From positions 3,321,057-3,385,056 of the forward strand of contig LR990043.1 of the NCBI GenBank assembly GCA_905147135.1: 64,000 nucleotides of DNA, written 5' to 3'. This document shows, one piece after another, positions 32,719 to 43,802 of the stretch. The position numbers and the translations under genes are program-made. The stretch's first letter is position 1. Each line of letters starts with the position of its first letter. A model generated the notes under the pieces. The model saw only the letters and a list, made by a program, of their open reading frames with translations. It made no database searches and was not told where the DNA came from. This stretch comes from Blastobasis lacticolella (taxonomy: Eukaryota; Arthropoda; Insecta; Lepidoptera; Blastobasidae).

Positions 32719-32935
32719 GTAGCATAGGTATGTATGGTAAATAAAATTATTAAAACGACTTATTTTAAGGAAAAACTCTACACGAACTCTACCAAACGGG
32801 ACTCTACATGAAATTTTCAAATAATAAAACGTAGCATAGGTTTACATTGTAAATAAAAGCATTTCAACGACTTATTTTTCGATAATTTCTACACGAACTC
32901 TACCAAAAGAGACTCTACATTAAATTTTCTTTAAA
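32719..32935. repeat. two tandem copies of a 112-bp unit
   Basis: The unit begins GTAGCATAGGT at 32719 and again at 32831. Each contains ACGACTTATTTT, CTACACGAACTCTACCAAA and GACTCTACATKAAATTTTC. The copies are roughly 80 percent identical by eye. The word ACTCTACATT returns alone at 33572, 34622 and 43301. Confidence 0.85.
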
Positions 32936-33300
32936 AAAATCCCCGAAAACGGTCGCCCATCGCAACGGACGCGCGAAAACGTGAAAACCGGCGGGACGTA
33001 AACAAGAAAACTCACAGGTTGTTTTGCCGCCGACAGCGCCACCTGGCGGCGCGTCCGCCGCTGCCGCCACCGCCATTTCCAACTGTTTCAAGTACCTCAG
33101 CCACAATAGCATCACAGTTTGGTTATAATACACTGAATATTAGACACATCTGTACACAGCACGCGTCCGAGTCGTCATTCTTTTGCCGCGCAAAGTGAGT
33201 GACTGGCGAGCCGGGCCCCGCGCCGCCGCCCCGCGCCCCGCACCCGCCCCGCGCCTTATCACCGCCTAGCTGCTATGGCCGACGGCCCCAGATTGTATCG
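32936..33300. promoter_or_regulatory. CpG-rich island, possible promoter or enhancer
   Basis: There are two dense blocks, 32945-33080 (GCGGCGCGTCCGCCGCTGCC) and 33180-33300 (CCGGGCCCCGCGCCGCCGCC), joined by ordinary sequence. TTATCACC and TATCGCGG boxes lie at the far edge. This is the most GC-rich spot in the window and lies in strongly AT-rich DNA. I find no convincing start codon with a recognisable protein, so I call it an island and not a gene. Confidence 0.4.
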
Positions 33301-33752
33301 CGGGAACGTTGCATTGAAAGATAAAAGTCAGCGATGCTATCGCCTCTGAATAAACTTGTATAAAACGTCCCGAATGAAAAAAAAACGCTACGTAAACTCG
33401 GTATCTATGAGGGCGATTTTTTTGTGTGTACGTAGAGTTGGTAGAGATTTCCGAGAACGAGATTCTGGGATTTGCGCCGCTAAGATTCTTGGAGTTTTTA
33501 AAATTTATTTTGATAAAGTACTTCTACTCCTCTCTACCTATAAATAAAAACATGTATTATTAATAAATTGAAATGACTCTACATTAAAATTAAAAAAGAG
33601 TTGAAATCAAAAATTTTAACTAATAATAAGAAACAAAACTAAAATAATCAGTGAAGTCATCAGAGCGAAAGAGAGGGTACCCCGTCGCGGCTCTACATCA
33701 GTTGGATCAAGATACGCGATCGATTTCAGCGATAGTGATCTATGAAATCGTC

Positions 33753-33846
33753 TGTTATCTGTGATTGATCGGCCCGTGATTGTGCGCCGGTACGCGAACG
33801 CTAAATAACACAAATGTAGCGTTAGGAACACAAATGTAGAGTTAGA
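33753..33846. repeat. dispersed duplicate (copy 1) plus 2 x 20-bp tandem repeat
   Basis: GTTATCTGTGATTGATCGGC, ATTGTGCGCCGGTACGCGAA and CGCTAAATAACACAAA match 34521-34582 with about 75 percent identity. At 33807-33826 and 33827-33846, AACACAAATGTAGCGTTAGG is repeated once with three changes. Confidence 0.65.
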
Positions 33847-34520
33847 AACGAACAAACAACATTGTTGGGTGAACGTTTTTTTATGTAATGAAACGAAATT
33901 ATTTGTGGTAGGTTATGTGGCATGTGCGCTTAATCTAAAGCTTTTGTGTCTAGGTTTTGGTTTTTAAAGTATTTCGCTTTAATTGGCTTTAAAAACTACT
34001 GAAGCGATTTGAAAAAAATTTATAGGAAGCTTCGTTATTCCTAAAAGACTTAGTCTAGTTTTTATCCTAAGAATAGGGTCCCGTGAATTATTACAGAGGT
34101 CCGAACTGCCATTGTTTTATAATTGTCTACTAGTCCTAATTTATAGGTACATAATATTTTTAAATCTGTTGGTTAACTATACATATAAAAGTATGTTTTT
34201 CGAATAATTTTCGAATTTTTTTATGGGTATATTCATCATAGAAATCTAAATAAATAATATATATCTTGGTGCTATTTAATTACAAAAAAAAATTCATTTC
34301 ATTTATTACACATTAAAACATAAATGAATTAATTTACATAAATTACATAAAGAAAGAAAAATTAAATCAGCAACTTGATAAAAATTTAAAGTTCTCCGTA
34401 CTTAACGTTGTGCAAACAACAATTATTCCGTCTTACTTTTAATGTTACTTATCGGCCACATCAATCTCTACCTAGAGTTACGGATCGAAAATAGTTAAGT
34501 CAAATCGATATATGAATAGA
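33847..34520. other. unassigned AT-rich stretch
   Basis: Nothing is supported here apart from an AATAGGGTCCCGTGAATTA word at 34073, which may be the tail of a Repeat E-type element. Confidence 0.4.
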
Positions 34521-34582
34521 GTTATCTATGATTGATCGATCTACGATTGCCGGTTGGCATGCGAGCGTTAAATAACGCGAAT
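34521..34582. repeat. dispersed duplicate (copy 2)
   Basis: GTTATCTATGATTGATCGAT, ATTGCCGGTTGGCATGCGAG and CGTTAAATAACGCGAA, in direct orientation relative to 33753-33815. Confidence 0.6.
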
Positions 34583-34838
34583 CAATAGAGTACGGCATTG
34601 ACTTGCCATACTGATTTATAAGACTCTACATTACATTTGTTATATATTTAGGCATCATTTTACTGCCGGTTAGGTGCCAAGAAATTTATAACAATAGAAA
34701 ATACTTACTCACAAAGACGTATGTCACGGTTTTGGTACTTGAATTTTTGCTCGGGTACTTACCTGAAAAAAAAAAAGTACTCGTAAATGGGTGTTCTATA
34801 CTTCAAAGTGTCTTAAACTATATATTAAAAATATATAG

Positions 34839-34975
34839 TGAAAGAAAGAAAATATTTATTACAAAGGACGCCACGACATGATTATTTACATATAACACAA
34901 AAAAAAAAGTACATAAAACACGGAGACAATTATAGGGTTCCCAGTGGCATATAGTTTATAGCTTTTGCCCACGAG
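34839..34975 (-). repeat. LINE 3' end with (GAAA)n on the plus strand
   Basis: On the minus strand it reads ATCATGTCGTGGCGTCCTTT, GTAATAAATATTTTCTTTCT. This is the inverted match of 24044-24095. The preceding part (34890-34975) has no counterpart in the window. Confidence 0.65.
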
Positions 34976-35011
34976 TTTGTTCCAGTAAAATTTCCGCGGT
35001 AACCACATTTT

Positions 35012-35243
35012 AATCCTATTAATATTATAAATGCGAAAGTTTGTAAGGATGGATGTATGTTTAAATGTTTGTTACCCCTTTACGCAAACGCTACTGAATA
35101 TATTTTGATGAATAAGGGCAGTAATATAGCTTATAGGCCAGAATAGCACGTACGCTATAATTTCTCCCGAAATTCAATATGGTTCCAGCGGGAACATGTC
35201 TGAAATATTATAATCAAAATTTTACGCGGACGAAATCGCGGAC
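35012..35243 (-). mobile_element. Repeat D copy, nearly complete
   Basis: On the minus strand it reads GTCCGCGATTTCGTCCGCGT, then TTCCCGCTGGAACCATATTG, AATTTCGGGAGAAATTATAG, and ends AACTTTCGCATTTATAATAT, TAATAGGATTA. Both ends agree with the 5664-5870 copy, which shows the family is about 210-230 bp. Confidence 0.82.
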
Positions 35244-36277
35244 AAAAGGTGGTCGTACACTCTGTGTTATTTAAATTATCTGAATGCTACTACTTATAGT
35301 AACCGTGCGAACACCATGCTAGCTGTGCAGTAGCACTCAGTCAAGGGTCAAATTAACCCAATGAAAACCCAATCAACCCAACTCTTCGATACAGCATTCC
35401 CCATACTAATTTAATTACAGCTATAACGTAAAATAACTTTTTAATCATTATGCAACACTTTTATTTTTTAAATCTTTGTCGGGCGACGAGACACGGTGAA
35501 ATGTAGGCTGAATATCTAAATTTCTTTGACAAATTTAAAATTCAAATTCAAAATTCAAATTTTTCTGTTTATATTTGTGTGTTATTATTTTCCCGTCATA
35601 ATAATATTTTTTCAAATTTTTGTACAGATACAATAGAACTGACTCGCAGCTTACTTCCAGCAAAGTTGAGAAAATTATAGGTAGTAGATAAAGTAGTGTA
35701 TGCAACTGTCATATTAAAGGGGTATTAAAACATGAGTGTCTATTTTTTTTTAATTTATTTTTTACGTTGTATTGGATAATATATAGTAATAGTGTCTATT
35801 ATAACATATTATTTATTTATTTATTATTTAAGCCAGCAAGTATTCCATAATAGTTAGCATGGACATCAAATTCATTTTCGAGCTCAAATCATTAAACGAT
35901 ACCTTATTTTTGTATACCTAGGAATAAATTAAGATTTATCCTGTTTGATAACCTTCAAACTATTCCACGGGTATAATTACGATTAGATATTCAGATACCG
36001 TGTAAAAATAGCCTGATGGTAATGCAGTCTACTTCGGATGGTAAATGTGATAATGGATACACTGGGCTGGGGCCTGCGTTGGCAGTAGATACTGGCAGTG
36101 CTCAGCCTGGGGCGTTCTGTGACAATGCATCTACATTCTATGCAAGAAGTACAATATTTTTATAAGCAATTAACGGTCATTAGCATATTTTACAGCTACG
36201 GTACACAGGTGCAATGCATTTTTTATTTATTTTTCCTGAAACTTTAATTGAAAGTAGGTTTAGTGAGGTTAGTAGTT
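35244..36277. other. unassigned AT-rich stretch
   Basis: I see only AT-rich simple tracts, for example (TTTA)n at 35814-35830, and a TAGCCTGATGGTAATGCAGT word at 36010 that resembles the Repeat C core. No gene is visible. Confidence 0.4.
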
Positions 36278-36535
36278 TTGTCGACCTGAGTGGTTCTATT
36301 GGTAACATGTCTGCCACGCAGAGGTCCCAGATTCGATTCCCGGCCGAGCACAAATTTAAAAATGATGAATTTTATTTCTGTTACGGGTTTGGGTGTAGTA
36401 TATATAAGTAATTTACAAAAACAAAAAGTACTGATTTATGTAGTTTATTAGTTATTTACCCGTAACGCTTTTCTTACTTTGGGGTTAGGTGTGTGAATTT
36501 GTCAAAGCATATTTATTATTATTTGTTTATTTATG
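36278..36535 (+). mobile_element. SINE-B, full-length
   Basis: The head TTGTCGACCTGAGTGGTTCT, then GTCTGCCACGCAGAGGTCCC and CAGATTCGATTCCCGGCC (B box). The body is ATGATGAATTTTATTTCTGT, TACGGGTTTGGGTG, TTTACCCGTAAC and GTGTGAATTTGTC, ending in ATTTATTATTATTTG. The tRNA-like head would be transcribed by RNA polymerase III. The 65-codon frame across the head is not a protein gene. Confidence 0.88.
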
Positions 36536-36599
36536 TTAGTATTTTTTAGTTTGTTACAAATTCTACAGTCAAGCGATCACTGACGCAGGTGTTAGGCGC

Positions 36600-37030
36600 A
36601 AGCGCACCGGTTATCTCACGCGCGATCTCGCGTATACTTATTTACATAATAGACCATATTAATAATTTTTACGTACTTTGCGAATGAGTTAATGTATTTT
36701 CTTAGCTAAAAAGGTACAATTAACGTAGATTAAGAAAGTAATAAGCGTGGTTGAACACGGATATCGATTCCTTCAGGTTCAGTCGCCGTGATCCGTCGTC
36801 AGCCTTTCGGGGCTGGCGGGGTTCCAGTTCTCTGGATGGAATCCGAGTGCGTATGCGCAGTCAGCTTTTTTAAATGTATTTTTATTTTTTATTTAATTAT
36901 GTATTTTAATTTTCAAATTCATTATTTTGTGTGTTACTTATACATACTTATTGATATTTGCAGTGTATTCGTATTTTTAAGTAATGTAAAACTGTAAATT
37001 TATTGTAAATAAATAAATACCAGAAGCAAA
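36600..37030. other. unassigned stretch with a possible retroelement 3' end
   Basis: No gene is visible. TTTATTGTAAATAAATAAATACC at 36998-37020 (AATAAA plus a short AAAT run) looks like a retroelement tail, but no upstream match was found. Confidence 0.3.
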
Positions 37031-37568
37031 TAAGCAGTGGGCCGTATGTTGGAAAGTGATTGCACCGCCCATAGACAACACCCAGTCTTTCTAACCTCCT
37101 TTGGGCAAGGCAACCTAACTTATTGATAAGTCAATTTATTGATATGTCATGTGGGAAATCCTTTTGAAACTGACTAAACACTTTTGATTCAACATTTTCA
37201 ATTTCAAAGTTCGAGAGCAAACGAAGATAGTATCCCAGGATGGTGATACTATCCAACAATTTGATTTTGTGATGGATCCAGGCGGACTTGACGTACTCCG
37301 TGGTACACCTTTGTCTGTCATTGACATTCTACCCGCTGAGCGGTGGGCGGTGAAAACGTTAACGAATTCGAGAATACCGTGTGACCGAATGACTAATGAG
37401 TGGCCGACTGAATGAGTAATGAGCGAACTAATAACTGGACTCAAACGGGAGCCGCCGACGCCGCGTATCGGCACTTACAACAGACTGATTGTTTTACATT
37501 GATATTGACTGTTTGGGTGCCCGATTTCGGTGCATTGCACTGGGTAGGAATCAAGAGATATAAATGGA

Positions 37569-37652
37569 TTTATTTCTTATTGGAACTAGCCAGGCATTTG
37601 ACCGCAATCTCCGTGGTAAGTGACGATGTGCCCGAAGGTGGAGCATGCGTAT
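37569..37652 (+). repeat. Repeat H fragment
   Basis: TTTATTTCTTATTGGAACTA, GCCAGGCATTTGACCGCAAT, GTGGTAAGTGACGATGTGCC and GTGGAGCATGC match 47605-47690 (TTTTTTTTATTAGACTAGTC, AGGCATTTGACCGCCATCTC, GGTGGTATGTGATGGTGTGG). Confidence 0.7.
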
Positions 37653-37870
37653 AACGCGTTGAAAAATTGCGTACTATTTTGTAGACCCCATTTCATCTTT
37701 TAATTCCCGTAGAACTGCAAACAATAACTAGTTAGGCTAGAGAAAATAGCGCGTCTTCATAGGGACTACTTAAATGTTGAAGCGTTCAATGTGATCACTA
37801 CTATCGGTTTGAGTTTATTTTTAACCCCGTTACTTTATACTGATTTATATTAATGTGTTACCGTATATTA

Positions 37871-38140
37871 TTGACGACCTGAGTGCTTCAGTGGTCAACA
37901 TCCAAGATGGCCGGTCTGCCATGCAAGAGATGGTTCGATTCGGGCAGTAAATTAATTTATGAATTTTATTTTCTGTTACGGGTCTTGGTGTTCTATGTAT
38001 ATTAAATATGTATTTAATAGTATTTAAGTAGTTTATTTGTTTTGCACAAGCTTTGCTTACTTTAGGGCTATATTGCACTGTGTGAATTTGTCCACGACTA
38101 TTCATTTATGATTTATGCAATAAATATATTTCATTCATTC
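37871..38140 (+). mobile_element. SINE-B, full-length with damaged B box
   Basis: TTGACGACCTGAGTGCTTCA, GTGGTCAACATCC, GGCCGGTCTGCCATGCAAGA, then GATGGTTCGATTCGGGCAG. About 10 bp are lost in the B box and an extra CAAGAT is present before GGCC. The body TTTTCTGTTACGGGTCTTGG to GTGTGAATTTGTCCACGA is complete. It ends near TATATTTCATTCATTC. Confidence 0.87.
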
Positions 38141-38454
38141 AATCATACGTGTAGTTTTCTTATTCCACGTTTTTCTTACAAGTAAGTTCGACTCAAAGAA
38201 ATTCATCTTATGACGACTCTATTTACGGTCTCAAAATAAAAAATATAAGGTGAGTACTGCTTCAAGCTATCTCGTTTATTAGCCCGAATATCGGGCTACT
38301 ACTATTAAACCAAGGTATTTTATAAACCCGTAAACTAAATTTCAAAACATACCTACTTAAGAAAACAATCTACCTTTCGGCCCACAGAAGACCATACCAC
38401 CTAGATTTGCGACCGCACCAAACGCAGGCGTCCTGACCCACCGCCCCCATCATA

Positions 38455-38545
38455 ATCTCTCCCTCATTTATCCCGGACACTTAGCGGTCAACGTTTGCGA
38501 TAGCGAGTGGCGCCATCTCCCATCGCTCGCAGATAACAGCCGGAA
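38455..38545. other. GATA/TATC island
   Basis: CATTTATCCCGG, TTTGCGATAGCGAGTGGCGC and GCAGATAACAGCCGG: three GATA-type boxes within 80 bp in a moderately GC-rich patch. Confidence 0.35.
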
Positions 38546-38796
38546 TAAATCAGACGAGTATATAACTCTCGATAGTGCTGCGGTGATAATAAGTATTAAT
38601 CAGCCCCGCTAATGGACTGATGCCGGAGAGTCGCGCGTTTAGACCTCGCATTCCGATGCCTGGTAGGTGTGAACGGACCTGGCTTTTTTTGAAAATGGAA
38701 CTCGATTTCGGTGGCACAAATTGGGCGAGCAATGTCCTGATTGGGATCATTTGTAGTGAATACCGTATATGAAGTGGCGTTTTTTATTTTTAGACC

Positions 38797-38990
38797 TCGA
38801 CGAAAGAAGGAGTGTAAGTTTGACGTGTGTATCTGTGGCTCTGTGTATCTGTCTGTGGCATCGTAGCGCCCGAACGGATAGACCGATTTCGATGCGATTT
38901 TCTATATTTGAAAGGCAGTTTAATTGGGATATTTGATGGCTTTGTTTAATTAAAATCGGTTATGTACTACTTGGTTCGAGGTTTGCCGAC
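38797..38990 (+). repeat. Repeat I copy
   Basis: CTCGACGAAAGAAGGAGTGT, AAGTTTGACGTGTGTATCTG, GGCATCGTAGCGCCCGAACG, GATAGACCGATTTCGATGCG and TTAATTAAAATCGGTTATG. The inverted counterpart is at 52340-52535 (GGCATCGTAGCTCCGGAACG, GATGGAACGATTTTGATGCG). The family is widespread in moths as I recall it. Confidence 0.75.
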
Positions 38991-38999
38991 GTTATCTGT

Positions 39000-40020
39000 C
39001 AGTATGTTGGTGTTTTATTTTATTGAGTAAAATTATATTTTATTATTGCTTTCCTTATCATTTAAATCATAATAACATTCCCAAGTAACCTAATTCGATT
39101 ACTAACTTTTCACAAGATTTTCGATAATAATTATCACAGAAGATATCATGGTGCATGAGAGAGCAAATACTTACAACTTTTTTCCAAGAACCTCGCTAAG
39201 CGTGAATAATGTAACAGCAATCTTTTCACATGACTCAGAAGGTAAGAATCAGACCAACCGCATCGAAAAAGACATCAAAATTTTATAGCCCGCTATAAAA
39301 AAATCACATTAGAAGTATCAAACTAAGATCCAGACAGACATGGAAACCAAATTAAATAAATAATGCTAATTAGTAATCTCAATTACAACTAATTACTATT
39401 TTATTTCATTGTCTGATAAAAATCGTAAAGTTTTTTAATGTGTGTTTTGAAGTGATTTCTTTGGTTGGTATATTATAGAGCTTGTATTTGAATAGTGTAT
39501 TCGTGATTTACATTTTCGTTCCAATTTAACACTGGCCACTATTTTTCTTTTTCATTTTGACTAACAACTTTTTCTCAAAATTTGTACGGCCAGTATCGCT
39601 AAAAAGGTTTTATTCATTCCTTTTCGATTGCAAAGAGTGTTTAATACTAACGAATAAAATGGGAACAAATATAATGTTTTCGTTCGGTCATGTAGATGGC
39701 TGCGATAACGGGGAATCGATACGCTATCTCGCATTATCAATGACCCTGTCCCTGTCCCTCTCAACCCCACAGGTTTATCTGATTAAAATACAGACCGACA
39801 TTATTTCATTCGTAAACATGTTTACAAATAAATATTATGTCGGAATACAGGCTTAACTAAATACAGGTCTAACTCAAATTTAGGTAGGTACTTGCTTGCT
39901 ACATGATCACAGAATATAAAATTCTTAATATACATATATGCTTACTAACTTAAACACGATGCCGATTCCTTACAGTATCTACGTTTCGTGTAACAATATA
40001 ATCTCACTCTGGAACCATAT
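39000..40020. other. unassigned AT-rich stretch
   Basis: No repeat core, inverted repeat or coding similarity was found. The 99-codon frame at 39557-39856 has no recognisable motif. Confidence 0.4.
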
Positions 40021-40021
40021 A

Positions 40022-40060
40022 TGAAACCAACAAATTCACTTTCGCATTTACAATCCTGTT
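40022..40060 (+). repeat. Repeat D 3' end
   Basis: GAAACCAACAAATTCACTTT, CGCATTTACAATCCTG resembles the ACAAACTTTCGCATTTATAA tail of Repeat D. Confidence 0.45.
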
Positions 40061-40837
40061 GTAATAAAAATGAAAGTATGTGTATTCTCTTTCCTTAATA
40101 TAACTATTCCATAATTCATTTATGAACGTAACAAGTGCTTGTTAAGATTTTTGATTGAGATATTTTTTATAATTTAAGTACACGAAATCAAAAGCGAAAT
40201 ATCGAAATATTTCGTTGTCATATTTTCCTTGCTAAAAATGTTAATCAACCATTTATATAACAAATAATATACAGCACTGGTGCCCAGTGAGCTGACTTTT
40301 TCGTCGGGCAGCCAGCTTTCTGGGCACCATTACGTGGGGGAGCAGAGCACTTTTTAATTTTTAGTATATTTATGCAATTCTAACTTTAATAAATTCTTAA
40401 AAACAAATTGCCGCCCTCGATTTGTTACGCTGATATTATTATATTCTGAAAGCAGCAAAATACCACTTTGACATTTCAAAACCAAAAATTTAAATTCTCA
40501 ATCAATATAAAAAACCCGCTCTCGATTTGTTACACCGACCGTACACCGGCTGCATTGGGCGACGGTAAGATGGTAGGTGAGATAATCGCGCGATCAAATT
40601 ACCTCGCGGTGGTAGGTGGTAGGTGCTACCACGGCAAGACAATGCAATGGTGTAGTGACGTGACTCATCAATGAAGGGTTAAGTGGTTAGGTTTTACAAG
40701 CTTTGGAATGGGACGGTTGCATTGATCTGTGGCCGCCTATAATACTACATTCTACTAAATTCTTTACTACATTCTTGGTCTTGGGTAAAATTTGCTTTTT
40801 GTTGTTGTTTTAATAAATAAATCTAAACCTTACGTAG

Positions 40838-40985
40838 TTCAAAATAAAGTCGCTTTCCACATCTGTCTCGTGTATCTGCTAGCTTCTAAACCATGCATCG
40901 GATTTTGATGGGGTTTTCACAATCAGTTAGAACATTTTTTACGGAAGGTTTGTAACGACATATTTGACCTCTTTTATTCTAAATT
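40838..40985 (+). repeat. Repeat J copy
   Basis: AGTTCAAAATAAAGTCGCTT, TCCACATCTGTC, TCTAAACCATGCATCGGATT, TTGATGGGGTTTTCACAATC and TTACGGAAGGTTTG. The same order is seen at 46715-46840. Its start resembles the arms of MITE-4 at 28.8 kb. Confidence 0.72.
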
Positions 40986-40995
40986 ACATCCGTGC

Positions 40996-41031
40996 AGGTA
41001 TCATCAGGGAGGCGGTTTGCTCGTTTGTCAA
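40996..41031 (-). repeat. Repeat C fragment
   Basis: Minus strand: GACAAACGAGCAAACCGCCT, CCCTGATGATACCTG. Confidence 0.5.
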
Positions 41032-41184
41032 AAAAAAGATCAAAGTAAGCTAGGACTGTAAATTTGACCTAAAGTACAGTGTCTACTTTATCAGTCGGTG
41101 CGGCTGCAGTGTCATACCATTGAAACATAGGCTCGCGCGAGTGACTATGTAATAGATTATAGAAGCAATAATACATTGCTATAC

Positions 41185-41290
41185 AGAAGCATCAGTGGCC
41201 TATTGGTTAAAGGGTCCAACTCGTAACCCGACGTACCGAGTTCGAGCCCCAGCGCCGCCTTGTGCCAATGACACAGCCGACACTGTAACA
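41185..41290 (+). mobile_element. tRNA-derived SINE head (SINE-C)
   Basis: AGAAGCATCAGTGGCCTATT, GGTTAAAGGGTCCAACTCGT (A-box area) and GTACCGAGTTCGAGCCCCAG (B box). The A-to-B layout agrees with SINE-A, but the body (CGCCGCCTTGTGCCAATGAC) is different, so I label it separately. There is no CCA end or intact acceptor stem, so it is not a tRNA gene. Confidence 0.7.
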
Positions 41291-41724
41291 ACTTCTTCGT
41301 CTGAAGATTCCACGGCGACGTCAACCAAATCAACCGCCGTACCACGGAGGTGTTGCTGGGCCATGCGCGCACGGCTCCGTCATAACTGTGCCCGAGACGG
41401 CCCATATTGCATTGTGGGCCTAATTGGATGGAGATCGCTATCCGACCGACTGATAAAATGGAATAGATAACATTCTGTACTGACTTATTAAGGTCGTTCC
41501 CAGAATAATATTAGATGGAGCGATATGAGCAGCGTGTGTGTACGGACGGCAAAAAGGGGCCGTGTTCGGCAGGTCGATCGGTATCTGGATAGGTTTTCGG
41601 TTTTGGTATGACTGCGGATTGATGTGAGGCAATACGTTTGGGATTTATGTAGAATGTATCATTTTTCTTTATTGTACAAAAATATACATAATTTTTTTTG
41701 TTGCCTAGAGAGGGAGGCATTCGG

Positions 41725-41825
41725 ACGGATAGTCAACCTGATGGAAAGCGGCCACCGTCGTCCAGGATGACAATCTAAGAAGAGCGGATGCGAAGAACCC
41801 CTTGTTATAGTGCATAGTAAAGTGC
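41725..41825 (+). repeat. Repeat C copy, long subfamily
   Basis: GTCAACCTGATGGAAAGCGG, CCACCGTCGTCCAGGATGAC, AGCGGATGCGAAGAACCCCT and TGTTATAGTGCATAG, with about 30 bp missing in the middle compared with the 27.6 kb copy. Confidence 0.75.
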
Positions 41826-42059
41826 ATAAGGTAACTTAAGTAGGTACAAAGGCGAGCTTAACTATTGAGTTCATACGTTGGTTTATGTACGCGGCTAAAT
41901 GTGGATGCACTAATTGTAATAAAAAACTTAAAACAAAAATTGGATGTAAATTGAAATAAATACACAACATACTCGTAACTAACTTTTCATCACTACTCAT
42001 CATAAACTACCACCACAAACATTTTCCCCCAACATCGCGACTTCTCTGCCCACGGTACA

Positions 42060-42210
42060 AGTTACGCCGTATCTGCGATCTGTACAGCGGATCGCTGTGT
42101 GTAGTTTTTGCGAAATTGGTCGGACCAATCGCGCTATCCGCAGTCCGCGGCGGGCACCGCGCGTCACGTCACGTGGCCGTGTGCGCCGGCCCTTAAATCA
42201 GGCAACGAGC
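42060..42210. other. GC-rich island with a CACGTG box
   Basis: CGATCTGTACAGCGGATCGC, CGCTATCCGCAGTCCGCGGC, then CGCGTCACGTCACGTGGCCG. The CACGTG at 42169 is an E-box palindrome. A regulatory role is only possible. Confidence 0.3.
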
Positions 42211-42787
42211 ATAAAATTAGACAGCCCAAATTTGGCGCGGGAAAAACTTGGTGCGCCAGGAACTCTTTCGATTTAAATTGAGGACAATGTCGGGCATTAT
42301 CAATCTGTCCGATGTTAATTATGATCCCTAATATAAAATCTAAGTATTTTATATTTTTTATCAGACTCGTGGCTTTGACTGTACAAATATCTCGACCTTA
42401 TCAGAATCTGACGTATTCCAAATCTGATTAAATATTAATAATATTAACGGTAAATAAATAAGAAACTAACATCTTCAGAATCTGTCGTCTAAGGAATCTG
42501 ACCTACATCACCCATAAATGATGATGATGATTTTGTTAAATTTTTATATTTTACTTTCAGTTTTACTTAATGAAATAAACTTCATCAATATCTTCTTTGT
42601 TTTTTGTTTGATTCGAAATAATTTTACTGTCCTTTAGTAAAAAAAAGTTCGAACCTCGACTGTCACATTTTAGGCACTCATTCCATCACCACCGCATTCA
42701 TTGAGTCACCAACAAAGGCGCACTGAGCCAGCACCGGTTGTGTGATAACAATGAGCCGCGATTAATCGACGGTAGGAAGAAATTAAT

Positions 42788-42842
42788 ACCTCGCTCGTGA
42801 CCGAGTGCGGGTTCGACTCCGTGCCCAGGCAAAAAGGTGGCA
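42788..42842 (+). repeat. possible SINE head remnant
   Basis: CCTCGCTCGTGACCGAGTGC, GGGTTCGACTCCGTGCCCAG, GCAAAAAGG: a B-box-like core in the GTTCGA-GCCCAGGCAAA setting common to moth SINEs. The A-box side is gone. Confidence 0.45.
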
Positions 42843-43052
42843 CTTAATTGCCAGATCTCAAGCTGTTGATACTAAGCGCTGATTCCCAACTGATAGTGTT
42901 TCTTGCTGTTAATAAGTAGGTACAGTACGAGTTAGCGTGCCGAACGAGTCAGTCAACGTGTTTATAATACTCGTATGAGAAAATAAAATAGTAAAGAAAT
43001 AACGATTTTAATTGGGCTTAATTGTTCGCTATAAACCGCTTAGTACAGTGCT

Positions 43053-43180
43053 CAAGGATCATTTGGCATTTGGTTGAGGGCGTGGGTGTGAAACGTCAAG
43101 TCCAGCTGGCTGTCAAATGTGACAGCTTACCAAGATGGCGGCGTTAGTTCTGTTTTCGGCCACGTGCCAAATGATCCTTG
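43053..43180. mobile_element. MITE-6, 128 bp with 16-bp perfect inverted ends
   Basis: The left end CAAGGATCATTTGGCA and the right end TGCCAAATGATCCTTG are exact reverse complements. Inside lies GACAGCTTACCAAGATGGCG. No convincing target duplication is visible, so the superfamily is open. Confidence 0.8.
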
Positions 43181-43546
43181 TTGATTGTTTGTTTTTATTA
43201 TTGAAAATTAACTTTTATCAACTGATTATATGATGACGAAGTATGTACATTACTAGAATAAATGAATATGAATAAATGAACACATTACATCAAAGATCTT
43301 GACTCTACATTACTCTACCTTGCTCTACCTATGACAAAAAAACGTAAAACAAATCTTATGCTACAAAAAGACGGTACAGTGTCAGAACGAGAATCAAAAC
43401 GCATAAAGCGCTCACGATTATGAAACGTATCCGCCAGCTATCGGCTAAAAAGCGGTAACCCGATGCTTGGTGGCCTTTTGTCGCGTAACAAATGTGTTAA
43501 ACAGTTTAGGAGCATAAACAGTGGGGCATTGTCGCGATGGTATCGC

Positions 43547-43592
43547 GGCCTGCGGGGCCTGCGGGGCGGGGGGGCTGCGGGGCGAGGGGAAC
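43547..43592. repeat. GCGGGGCCT short tandem repeat
   Basis: GGCCTGCGGGGCCTGCGGGG, CGGGGGGGCTGCGGGGCG: nine-base units grading into a G-rich run. A TATCGCGG box adjoins on the left. Confidence 0.7.
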
Positions 43593-43802
43593 AATAAGGC
43601 GTATCGTGGTAGCGGGTGACAAATGGTAGAACTCGCCCACCCAGTGTGCCGTGGACCTTAGTTTTGATGGACTGGCGATCAGTGTACATCGTAGAGTGTA
43701 GCTGATCTCTGGGACAGATGTCGTCGATAGTAAATTAGTATTTTGTGTACTATTTATACCTACTCGCAAGGAAACTTCATATTGTATGGTGCCAGGAAAC
43801 AT

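Noticed and set aside
32719..32935. CRISPR or satellite array
   Set aside because: Only two copies and no spacer logic. A simple tandem duplication.
41185..41290. tRNA gene
   Set aside because: A- and B-box-like words are present, but no acceptor stem pairing and no terminator. It is better explained as a SINE head.
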